NCBI RefSeq assembly: GCF_014640635.1 | Contig: NZ_BMHI01000002.1 | Coordinates: 62,001-126,000, forward strand | Length of the DNA stretch: 64,000 bases | DNA from: Flexivirga endophytica | GTDB lineage: Bacteria > Actinomycetota > Actinomycetes > Actinomycetales > Dermatophilaceae | Direction of reading: 5' to 3' | Translations under genes and position numbers: made by a program | Shown here: positions 20,390 through 27,896 of the stretch, one piece after another | How the letters are laid out: every line of letters starts with the position of its first letter | How positions within the stretch are numbered: the stretch's first letter is position 1 | The notes under the pieces: model-generated | The model's input: only the letters and a program-made list of their open reading frames with translations | Told to the model about the DNA's origin: nothing | Database searches by the model: none

Positions 20390-20453
20390 TCTTGGTGGCC
20401 GGTCGAGTGCGGTCTGTCACGCCCGGTCCTCTGAAAACTGTTGGCTATCAACG

Positions 20454-20469
20454 TGTTTCACGTGAATCC
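20454..20469. promoter_or_regulatory. parS-like site downstream of parB
   Basis: TGTTTCACGTGAATCC matches 14 of 16 parS positions including the entire CACGTGAA core. It is the only site of the cluster outside a gene. Confidence 0.65.
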
Positions 20470-20514
20470 TGACTTCCTTGGTTGCCTGGGTGGGCGACGG
20501 CTACGCCGCCGCCC

Positions 20515-20567
20515 CGGTCTCACTCCGCTGCGTTCCGCTAACGCTCCACTTCGCTGCATAGGCCCGG
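20515..20567 (-). repeat. left arm of 53-bp inverted repeat
   Basis: The reverse complement of this arm matches 20949-21001 at 52 of 53 positions (CCGGGCCTATGCAGCGAAG... at one end, ...GGAGTGAGACCG at the other). The single difference is a central T versus C. The arms enclose 381 bp. Confidence 0.85.
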
Positions 20568-20948
20568 GTCGACGACGCACCCGCCGCCCCCGATCGTCAC
20601 CAGATCTGGTCGCTTGTTGACAGCATCTGTTGGTCGCCTCTAGCTCGGACGCTGGGTCTCCCCGTGACCCTCGCACCCGATCGTGTCCCGGAGGGTTGTC
20701 TTGTGGGTGGGCGAAATCGTTTGTGGTCGTTGGATACTGGTCCGCACCTACTCCTCGTCGCAAGACTCAGGTGCGGGCAAGGACTCCGACCGTCCGATAG
20801 GCGATGGACACGAGGACCCTGACCCACCGAGTCGGCAGCTGCTGTACGTCGCCCGAGGCCCGCCGACTCACGACGGGGCGAGTCGCCCAATGTGTTTGCA
20901 GGCCAACAGGATTCGGCGACCGAAGGGCGTGCTGGGGTCGTCGTGGCG

Positions 20949-21001
20949 CCGGGCCTATGCAGCGAAGTGGAGCGCTAGCGGAACGCAGCGGAGTGAGACC
21001 G
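20949..21001 (+). repeat. right arm of 53-bp inverted repeat
   Basis: Partner of 20515-20567 with one mismatch. The arm contains CGCTAGCG at its centre and AGCG-rich flanks like other intergenic repeats here. No transposase or target duplication was seen. Confidence 0.85.
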
Positions 21002-21072
21002 GCGACGCGGCGGGCGCAGCACCCCGAACCCAGCCAGGCACAAGGTCAAGAGAGACACCGCGCAAACGAAAA

Positions 21073-21105
21073 GCGGCGCCACCCAACAGGATTGGGCAGC
21101 GCCGC
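21073..21105 (-). terminator. trxA intrinsic terminator
   Basis: GCGGCGC (21073-21079) and GCGCCGC (21099-21105) pair around an inner CCCAA/TTGGG stem. On the minus strand the hairpin is followed by CTTTTCGTTT. It begins 20 bp after the trxA stop. Confidence 0.8.
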
Positions 21106-21124
21106 CGGTGAAGCGGTGGGAAGC

Positions 21125-21454
21125 TCAGCCGATGAAGGGCTCGAGCTCCTTGACGAGCTTCGGCTTCGGCATGACGCCGACGATGCTCTTGACGACCTCG
21201 CCGTTCTGGTAGACGTTCAGGGTCGGGATGCCGGTGATGCCGTACTTGGCGGACGTGGCCGGGTTGTCGTCGGTGTTGAGCTTGACGACGGTCAGCTTGT
21301 CGAGGTTGGCCGCGGCGATCTCGTCGATGATCGGAGCGATCATCTTGCACGGTCCGCACCAGGGCGCCCAGAAATCGACGAGCACCGGCTTGTCGCTCTT
21401 GAGAACGTCGGCCTCGAACGTGGCGTCGGAGGTTTCCTTGGTGTTCGCACCCAT
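21125..21454 (-). CDS. trxA: thioredoxin
   Basis: Thioredoxin reduces protein disulfides and is recharged by TrxB. The 109-residue protein has the active site WAPWCGPCKM, and the cis-Pro loop TGIPTLNVYQNGE. ATG 21454 is preceded by AAAGGAG at eight bases. It lies 58 bp downstream of trxB, forming a complete thioredoxin system. Confidence 0.96.
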   Translation of the reverse strand: MGANTKETSDATFEADVLKSDKPVLVDFWAPWCGPCKMIAPIIDEIAAANLDKLTVVKLNTDDNPATSAKYGITGIPTLNVYQNGEVVKSIVGVMPKPKLVKELEPFIG

Positions 21455-21512
21455 CTCGGATGCTCCTTTCAATTGTGTGTGTATGCCGAAAGTCGTTGGT
21501 AACTAGAGTAAT

Positions 21513-22490
21513 TCAGACACTGACGGACTGAGCAGCATCCGTCGCCGGAGCGCCCGCCTCGTCCCGTGCGGCGAGGAACCGCTCGGCGTCGAGTGCCGAG
21601 GCACAACCGGAGCCGGCCGCGGTGATCGCCTGACGGTAGGTGTGGTCGACCAGGTCGCCGCAGGCGAAGACGCCTGGCAGATTGGTGGCCGTGGTGCCCT
21701 GCTGGACCAGCACATATCCCTCGTCGTCAGTGTTCACCTGACCCACGACAAGCTCGTTGCGGGGCAGGTGTCCGATGGCGACGAACACGGCGGATGTGTC
21801 GACGTCGCGGGTCTGGCCGGTCTCGGTGTCGGTCAGCGTGACCGAGCTGACCTTGGGGTCGCCGTGGATGCCCGTCACCTGGCTGTTCCAGGCGAAGTCG
21901 ATCTTGTCGTTGGAGTGCGCCCGGTCGGCCATGATCTTGGACGCCCGCAACTCGCCGCGGCGGTGCACGACCGTGACCTGCTTGGCGAAGCGGGTCAGGA
22001 AGGTGGCCTCTTCGATGGCGGAGTCGCCACCGCCGACGACCATGATGTTCTGGTCACGGAAGAAGGCGCCGTCGCAGGTGGCGCACCAGGAGACACCGTG
22101 CCCGGACAGTCGCTTCTCGTCCTCCAGGCCCAGCTCGCGGTATGCCGAACCCATCGCGAGGATCACGGCATGGGCCTCGTGCACATTGCCCTCACCGTCG
22201 GTGACGCGCTTGATGTCGCCGGTGAGCTCGACAGCGGTGACGTCGTCGCGGACCAGGTCGGCGCCGAACCGCTCGGCCTGCTCACGCATCTGCATCATCA
22301 ACTCGGGGCCCATGATGCCGTCGGCGAAGCCCGGGTAGTTCTCGACGTCGGTGGTGTTCATCAGCGCGCCACCGGCCGTGACGGAGCCTTCGAAGACCAG
22401 CGGGTGCAGGTTGGCGCGGGCGGCATACACAGCGGCGGTGTAGCCGGCCGGGCCGGAACCGATGATGATCAGGTTGCGAGGCTCGCTCAC
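21513..22490 (-). CDS. trxB: thioredoxin-disulfide reductase
   Basis: TrxB is an FAD enzyme that passes NADPH electrons to thioredoxin. The 325-residue protein has [12 protein letters not shown] (FAD), the redox site [20 protein letters not shown] (NADPH) and a C-terminal [24 protein letters not shown] 22490 has GAAGGA seven bases upstream. The N-terminal 40 codons of the longer frame have no family match. Confidence 0.96.
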   Translation of the reverse strand: MSEPRNLIIIGSGPAGYTAAVYAARANLHPLVFEGSVTAGGALMNTTDVENYPGFADGIMGPELMMQMREQAERFGADLVRDDVTAVELTGDIKRVTDGEGNVHEAHAVILAMGSAYRELGLEDEKRLSGHGVSWCATCDGAFFRDQNIMVVGGGDSAIEEATFLTRFAKQVTVVHRRGELRASKIMADRAHSNDKIDFAWNSQVTGIHGDPKVSSVTLTDTETGQTRDVDTSAVFVAIGHLPRNELVVGQVNTDDEGYVLVQQGTTATNLPGVFACGDLVDHTYRQAITAAGSGCASALDAERFLAARDEAGAPATDAAQSVSV

Positions 22491-22613
22491 GGGTGGGTCC
22501 TTCGAGGTCGACTGGGAGCCCGGCTCACGGCGGGCTCGTAGAGCACAACAGATGGTATGTCGCGAATGTTCCACGCCATACGGCTGCTCCTGCACGGTGT
22601 GCCGCAGCACACA

Positions 22614-22648
22614 CGAACGCCGCGTGGGCTGGACCCACGCGGCGTTCG
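22614..22648 (-). terminator. hairpin terminator after the anti-sigma gene
   Basis: A perfect 15-bp stem (CGAACGCCGCGTGGG with its complement) around the loop CTGGA begins nine bases past the anti-sigma stop. There is no T-run, so it is an I-shaped terminator, common in Actinobacteria. It separates the sigM unit from trxBA. Confidence 0.75.
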
Positions 22649-22656
22649 GAGGCAGC

Positions 22657-23364
22657 TCAGACCGAGCGCGGTGCCGCGTAGGGCTTGTCGCCCTTGCTGC
22701 AGCTGGAGGAGACCGCGAACGCCGTGCGCTTGCCGTCGTCGGTCACCACCACGATCAGTGCTGGCTTGCCGTCATAGGTGGCGAGGTCGACCTTGATGCT
22801 GGACGGGTCGTCGAGCAGCGATCCGCCGACGGTGCGCACGCAGCCGATGATGGCGCGTGGCTTGGTCAGTGCGCCGAACTGCGTGAGCAGCTCCTGCGCC
22901 GGGATCCGGCTGGTCTTGCTGCCGGTCGCCATACTCGCCGCCTGGGTGTTGAAGGAGGCGCCGGTGTATGACGTGCCGGTGCTCTCGACCTGGACGCGGT
23001 CGGCCAACTCGTCGGTGCTCACGGAGCGGTGGGTGCCACCGGAGGGCACGGCCGATGTTGGGGCGTTGTCCTGCTGCAGGCTGTTGATGCCGACGACGGC
23101 GACCGCGGCCACCGCAGCAGCAGCGGCCACACCGCCGACCGCCTGCATCCAGCGCCGGCCGGCGGGCTTGGAACTGCGTCCGGTGCGCGTCATCGGCGTC
23201 ACGTTGCTGCGGTCGTCCTCGGCGCGGCCCGCGTGCTCTGCCGCCAGGGCAGCGGCGATCCGGTCGGCGACGTCCTGTGGCATCGGCCCGGGGTCGGGCA
23301 GCGAACGGAGCAGATCACGCATGCCCGTGGGGTCGTTCTCGAAGTCATCGGGAGGTGTCGTCAC
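22657..23364 (-). CDS. putative SigM anti-sigma factor
   Basis: The 235-residue protein has an N-terminal cytoplasmic region (about 1-75), one transmembrane helix (about 77-97, [17 protein letters not shown]) and an extracytoplasmic domain with two cysteines ([17 protein letters not shown]). This is the topology of the RsmM-type partner encoded beside sigM in Mycobacterium. The zinc anti-sigma motif H-x3-C-x2-C is absent, so contact with SigM must use another fold or be weaker than usual. GTG 23364 has GGAGGA four bases upstream. Role is inferred from position and topology. Confidence 0.7.
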   Translation of the reverse strand: MTTPPDDFENDPTGMRDLLRSLPDPGPMPQDVADRIAAALAAEHAGRAEDDRSNVTPMTRTGRSSKPAGRRWMQAVGGVAAAAAVAAVAVVGINSLQQDNAPTSAVPSGGTHRSVSTDELADRVQVESTGTSYTGASFNTQAASMATGSKTSRIPAQELLTQFGALTKPRAIIGCVRTVGGSLLDDPSSIKVDLATYDGKPALIVVVTDDGKRTAFAVSSSCSKGDKPYAAPRSV

Positions 23365-23505
23365 GGCTTCCTCCAATCGGTTCAGTAGCTGAGACGACGA
23401 ATGCACGGCGGTGGTTCCGTCCTGCGGGGAAGCAGTTCGGCGGTGAGGGGTCCAACATCAGTCGTGGGTCCGACGAGCACGCGGACCGGTTGGTTCCATC
23501 GACCA

Positions 23506-24063
23506 TCAGGTCTCGCCGGTGTATCCGTCTCCGTGCTTGTCGCGCAGGAGCTCGGCCAGTGCCGTGCGGCCGCGCGCGCACCGAGACTTGATGGTTCCCT
23601 CGGCCACACCGAGCACTTCGGCGGCTTCGGCGACGGGCAGCCCCTGCATGTCCACGAGGGTCAGCGCCAACCGTTGGCCCTCGGGGATCTTGCCGAGTGC
23701 TTCCTGTACGTCCAGGCGTATGACGGTGCTGCCGTGCACGTCGTGCCGGTCGGCCAGGTCGTATTCGGGCAACTCCGACGTCGGCTTGATCCGGCGCAAC
23801 CGGTCGAGGCAGGCGTTGACGATGATCCGGTGCAGCCAGGTGGTGACCTGGGCATCGCCACGGAACGAGTCCGCCCTGCGGAAGGCGGAGATGAAGCCGT
23901 CCTGGACGGCGTCGGCGGCGATCTCCGGGTCGCGAGTGGTGCGCAGCGCCACCGCCCACATGCGGTCCTTGTGCCGCCGGAAGAGCTCCCCGAACGCGTC
24001 GGGATCCCCTGAGCAGTGCGCCGCGAGCAACTCGCGGTCGCTGGTCTCGGCAAGATCGGTCAC
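23506..24063 (-). CDS. sigM: ECF RNA polymerase sigma factor SigM-like
   Basis: The 185-residue protein has sigma region 2 (LFRRHKDRMWAVALRTTRDP through TTWLHRIIVNACLDRLRR) and region 4 with a helix-turn-helix (GLPVAEAAEVLGVAEGTIKSR). Orthologs next to murJ, trxB and trxA are called SigM. They control envelope or oxidative stress genes. GTG 24063 overlaps the pseudokinase stop by four bases. A membrane protein that probably restrains it follows 141 bp downstream. Confidence 0.9.
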   Translation of the reverse strand: MTDLAETSDRELLAAHCSGDPDAFGELFRRHKDRMWAVALRTTRDPEIAADAVQDGFISAFRRADSFRGDAQVTTWLHRIIVNACLDRLRRIKPTSELPEYDLADRHDVHGSTVIRLDVQEALGKIPEGQRLALTLVDMQGLPVAEAAEVLGVAEGTIKSRCARGRTALAELLRDKHGDGYTGET

Positions 24064-25844
24064 GAGTACACCTTGACGTCGTTGATCTGCTCCTGGAACT
24101 TGCCGTTGTCCTGCTTGCTGAGCTTGGTGACCCAGATGGTGATGTATTTGGCGTCGACACCGTCGAGGTGGGCGGTCTGGGTGCCCTTGCCCTTGAGGGT
24201 GGTCTCCGGATCCCTCGTGCTGACCGGCTCGATCTTGTCGCTGACGAAGATCTCGATCGTCGACGGACCGCCCGACGTGGCGATCTTCAGGCTGTCCACG
24301 GACTTCACGCTACCGAGGTCGAGCAGGAGTCCGGTGCCTTGGCCACCGCCGCGACCGTCCGCGGTGTTGTAGTCGTAGGAGGTCCAGGCCGAGCCCTGGT
24401 CACCGTCGGTGGCCTTCGCGGCCTGCCCGGAGTTGTCCCCACCGTTGATGCCGTATGACGTCGTGCGCTGGATCTGCAGCGGCTTGGCGGTCGGCTGCGG
24501 TTTGACCGTCTTGCTCTTCGAGTCGGAGGCGGACGCGCTGGCGGACCGGGACGCGGCGGCCGAAGCGGTCTCGTCGGGGCCGGACGACCCGCCGATGCCC
24601 CGCAGGCCGATGGCGGCGAAGATCACCGCGATGACGACGAGCAGCACGACGAGCAGCAGCGCGAGCCGACTGCTCTGGTGGTCGGGCTCGAAGTGGCCGT
24701 CCAGTCCCGGGACCGGTGGCTCCAGCTCGGTGAACGACGGGTCGTAGTCGTCATCGTCGGTGTCATGGGTGACCGGTGCGCCGGCCGACCGTGCGCGGGC
24801 CTGCTCGAGGTCCGACCGTGACAGCTGGGCGGTGTCGTCGTCGGTCGCCGTGGCGACGGAGGCCTTCGGCAGCGCGACCTTGGCGGGCACGGAGCCCTCT
24901 GCGGAGCCCGGGGAGTCCGGAGAACCGGTCGGCTCCGACGAGTCGGGGCCATCGGTGCCGACGGGTGCCGCGACCGGCGCTGTCGGCTCCGCGGAAGGAC
25001 GGCGGTCCCCACCGGGCACAGCGCGCAGCGTCGCGGCGGTGTCGCCGCCGGATCCCGTCGTACGCCGGGTGGAGGTGGTGACCCGCTCGGACGACCACGG
25101 CGCCAGCTGACGCGCGAGCTCGCCGGGTGTGCGCGGGCCCTCGTCGGCGCCCAGGGTGGTCCGGCACAGCGTGTCCAGGTCGCCGGGGACGCCTGGGACC
25201 AGTTCACTGGGTGCGGGCAACTCTCCGTCGGCCCGGCGATTGACGTCCTGCAAACCCGGGACCGGCTCATCGCCGGGCCAGCGCCGGGTCAGCCCGGCAT
25301 ACGCGATCTGCACGAGGGCGACCGTGTCGGCGCGGGAGGCCTCCTCGGACGACAGCTCGTCGGCGCCGGCGAGGGCGGCGTCGGTCGACAGGCCGAGCAC
25401 CGAGACCGCGCCGTCCGGTGAGGTGACGATGTCGTGCGGGGTGAGTTGCAGGTGGTGTAGGCCGCGCGCGGAGGCGGCACCGAGTCCGCTGGCGGCCTCG
25501 CCGATCATCCGGCGGACCTCTTCGGCGGGCAGCGGGTCGAACTGCAGCATGGCCGCTATCGACTCGGCACCGTGCAGGGCTTCGGTGATGACGTATGCCG
25601 CCCCGTCCTCGCTGCCGACGTCGAGCACGCGGGGCAGGTGCCGGTCCTCGACACCGGCGGCTCGGCGGGCGCTGTCCAGCGCCGCCTCGGCGTGTGGTGA
25701 GTCCGCCTCGAAAACGGTGACGGTGACCTCACGCCCGAGGGTGGAGTCGGTCCCGATCCACAGCTGTTGTTCGGGTCGTCCGGCCAGTTTCCGGGTCAGC
25801 GTGTAGCGCTGTGCCAACACGGTGTTTTCGCCGATGGCTTGCAC
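24060..25844 (-). CDS. membrane pseudokinase with C-terminal sugar-binding-like domain
   Basis: Residues 1-250 have a protein kinase fold but no catalytic residues: the HRD loop reads HLQLTPHDI, the DFG position reads LGLS and the ATP lysine is missing. A disordered linker and a transmembrane helix (about 430-450) follow. The last 150 residues resemble a discoidin/F5-8C-type domain (YGINGGDNSGQAAKATDGDQ, GLLLDLGSVKSVDSLKI). In Mycobacterium an equivalent pseudokinase and C-terminal domain are fused to MviN. Here they are a separate gene next to murJ, so regulation of lipid II flipping is likely. Start GTG 25844 is preferred; an ATG at 25937 adds 31 residues. Confidence 0.8.
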   Translation of the reverse strand: MQAIGENTVLAQRYTLTRKLAGRPEQQLWIGTDSTLGREVTVTVFEADSPHAEAALDSARRAAGVEDRHLPRVLDVGSEDGAAYVITEALHGAESIAAMLQFDPLPAEEVRRMIGEAASGLGAASARGLHHLQLTPHDIVTSPDGAVSVLGLSTDAALAGADELSSEEASRADTVALVQIAYAGLTRRWPGDEPVPGLQDVNRRADGELPAPSELVPGVPGDLDTLCRTTLGADEGPRTPGELARQLAPWSSERVTTSTRRTTGSGGDTAATLRAVPGGDRRPSAEPTAPVAAPVGTDGPDSSEPTGSPDSPGSAEGSVPAKVALPKASVATATDDDTAQLSRSDLEQARARSAGAPVTHDTDDDDYDPSFTELEPPVPGLDGHFEPDHQSSRLALLLVVLLVVIAVIFAAIGLRGIGGSSGPDETASAAASRSASASASDSKSKTVKPQPTAKPLQIQRTTSYGINGGDNSGQAAKATDGDQGSAWTSYDYNTADGRGGGQGTGLLLDLGSVKSVDSLKIATSGGPSTIEIFVSDKIEPVSTRDPETTLKGKGTQTAHLDGVDAKYITIWVTKLSKQDNGKFQEQINDVKVYS

Positions 25845-26048
25845 TGACTCCAGGCTCCCTGTTCGCCGTTCGTATGCCGCGAGGATGCGGCACCGATGAT
25901 GATCCGTGGCCGCCGACGGCGTCCACGCACCGGCCACATCCTAAGAGGCAGGGGACGCGGTCCCGCGAGGACACGCGCCAGTATGACCGATCAGCCGTCG
26001 TGGTGGGGCTCCGGTGAGATGCTCCGGGGTGCTCCGTCCGGTGGGTGG

Positions 26049-27896
26049 TCAGCGACCGACCAACCGCCGGGCGCCACCGAGTTTGCTGCCGACCGCGTCG
26101 AGGAGTTCCTCGACCTCCTTGACGTGCAGGCGGCGGGAGAAGAGGACGTAGAGGACGGCGAACACGACCGCGGTCGCGACGAGGATGACGAAATTCGTCG
26201 GTCGTGAGTCCGTCCCGATCAGCTCGCTGAGTAGGAAGCGGACGGCGAACGCGGCGGCCAACGCGAGCAGCGAAGCGACCGCCAGCCTGGTCCAGGTCTG
26301 CGCGACTCCGACCATGCGGAGTTGTGGGAGTTGCTGATTGCGCAGCCAGCGATAGCCGAGAGCACCCTCGGCGAAGTAGGCGATCGATCCGGCGAGACTC
26401 ACACCGAAGCCGATCCACGGGTCCGGCAACAACATGCACGGCAATGCGAGCACAGCAGTGATGAGCGTGCACCACACCTGCATCTTGAAGGGTGTCCTGG
26501 CGTCCTCGTAGGCGAAGAACGCGCGCTGGACGACGACACACACCGTGAACGGAACCAGGCCGATCAGCAATGCGATCGACTGTCGCTCAACGGCCGTCGC
26601 GACATTCGGGTAGAAGAAGCCGGTGAGCGGGCCGGCGAGCACCAGCATTCCGATGGTCGACGGAATGGTGGCGACCGAGGATAGGCGCAGCGACAGCTCG
26701 GAGTCCTGGGTGACGGCCAACGTGCGGCCCTCGTGCGCCGCCCGTGACATGCGGGTGAAGAGGACGGTGATCAGGCTCAGCGTGACCAGCGAGTGCGGCA
26801 GCATGAAGAAGAGGAACGCGTTGGTCTGAGCGAGCTTGGCCGACGGGACGGCGGTCAGGATGTTGCTGTTGACCAGGTAGAGGCCGATCTGCTGCACGAT
26901 CACCGCGGCGAAGGCCCAACCGGCGACCGTCGAGGTGCTGCGCAGGCCGACGCCGCGGAACGAGAAGTTCGGTTTCCAGGTGTATCCGGAACGTCGCAGC
27001 GGGACGATCAGCACGAGCGCCTGCGCCACGATGCCGAGGGTTGTGGAACCACCGAGCACCACGATCATCGACGTGGTCCAGTCGGACGGGTCGTTGATCG
27101 GGTGGTTCGGGTACTGCATGAGCAGCCAGACGATGCCGGCGATCGCGAAGACGTTCGCGAGGACCGGCGACCACATCGGCGCGCCGAACCTACTGCGCGC
27201 GTTGAGGATCTCCCCGAACAGTGTGTAGAGGCCATAGAAGAACAACTGCGGAATGCACAACAGAGTGAAGGCAATACCGAGTTTCCAGGTATCACCGGTA
27301 GCGCTGAGGAAGCCGAGTTTGAAGATCAGCGGCGACGCCACCATGAAGACGACCGTGGCGCCGAGCAGGATCGACATCGCGAGCGTGATCACCCGGTCCG
27401 TATAAGCCTGACCACCGTCCTCGTGCTTGAGCGCCCTCGTGATCTGCGGTACCAACACCGCGTTGATCACACCGCCGGCCAGCAGCAGATAGATCTGGTT
27501 CGGCAGCGTGTTGGCGCTGTCCCAGACGTTTCCGGCAACGCCGACCACGAGCGATGCGAGCAGGATCGTGCGCAGGAACCCCAACGCTCGCGATGCGAGC
27601 GTGCCCAGTGCCATGACGGCGCTGGCTCGCCCGATGCCACCTTCGGCGGCGGGGCCCTCGGCCGGTATGGCGGCCTGCGGCAGCGCGTCCGGGTCCTCCC
27701 CGCGCGCGATGGCGTCCTTGCGGGCCTGGATGACCTGCGGGTCCGGCATCGGCAGATAGCCGGAGTCCTCGCCCATCCAGGCGGCATACAACGAACCCAG
27801 GCTGCCCTGGTTGTCCGGCGCGTTCTGCGGCACCCGGGAGCGCAGGTCCGACTCGGCGTACAGCTGACCCAGACTGGGTCGGCTCTCGTCATTCAT
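26049..27896 (-). CDS. murJ: lipid II flippase MurJ (MviN)
   Basis: MurJ moves lipid II across the membrane for peptidoglycan synthesis. The 615-residue protein has a disordered cytoplasmic N-terminus of about 85 residues. A 14-helix MVF domain then begins MALGTLASRALGFLRTILL and includes the ALKHEDGGQAYTDR loop and GLYTLFGEILNARSRFGAPMW. The fused pseudokinase of mycobacterial MviN is missing and is encoded by the next gene. ATG 27896 overlaps the DUF6049 gene by eight bases. Confidence 0.95.
   Translation of the reverse strand: MNDESRPSLGQLYAESDLRSRVPQNAPDNQGSLGSLYAAWMGEDSGYLPMPDPQVIQARKDAIARGEDPDALPQAAIPAEGPAAEGGIGRASAVMALGTLASRALGFLRTILLASLVVGVAGNVWDSANTLPNQIYLLLAGGVINAVLVPQITRALKHEDGGQAYTDRVITLAMSILLGATVVFMVASPLIFKLGFLSATGDTWKLGIAFTLLCIPQLFFYGLYTLFGEILNARSRFGAPMWSPVLANVFAIAGIVWLLMQYPNHPINDPSDWTTSMIVVLGGSTTLGIVAQALVLIVPLRRSGYTWKPNFSFRGVGLRSTSTVAGWAFAAVIVQQIGLYLVNSNILTAVPSAKLAQTNAFLFFMLPHSLVTLSLITVLFTRMSRAAHEGRTLAVTQDSELSLRLSSVATIPSTIGMLVLAGPLTGFFYPNVATAVERQSIALLIGLVPFTVCVVVQRAFFAYEDARTPFKMQVWCTLITAVLALPCMLLPDPWIGFGVSLAGSIAYFAEGALGYRWLRNQQLPQLRMVGVAQTWTRLAVASLLALAAAFAVRFLLSELIGTDSRPTNFVILVATAVVFAVLYVLFSRRLHVKEVEELLDAVGSKLGGARRLVGR

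Larger units (their letters stand above)
20390..21124. other. gene-free gap between parB and trxA
   Basis: The 735-bp stretch separates parB and trxA, whose 3' ends face each other. No frame has credible family content. It contains a parS-like site (20454-20469), a 53-bp inverted repeat (20515-20567 and 20949-21001), two copies of CCAACAGGATT (20903 and 21083) and the trxA terminator. In many Actinobacteria this position carries cwlM, which is absent here, so the gap may be the scar of a deletion or of a departed insertion. Confidence 0.6.

Noticed and set aside
20515-21001. Complete insertion sequence
   Set aside because: No transposase frame lies between the arms and no target duplication is visible.
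20683-21502. Plus-strand open frames across the parB-trxA gap
   Set aside because: They run through inverted repeats, the trxA terminator and the antisense of trxA, with no family content.
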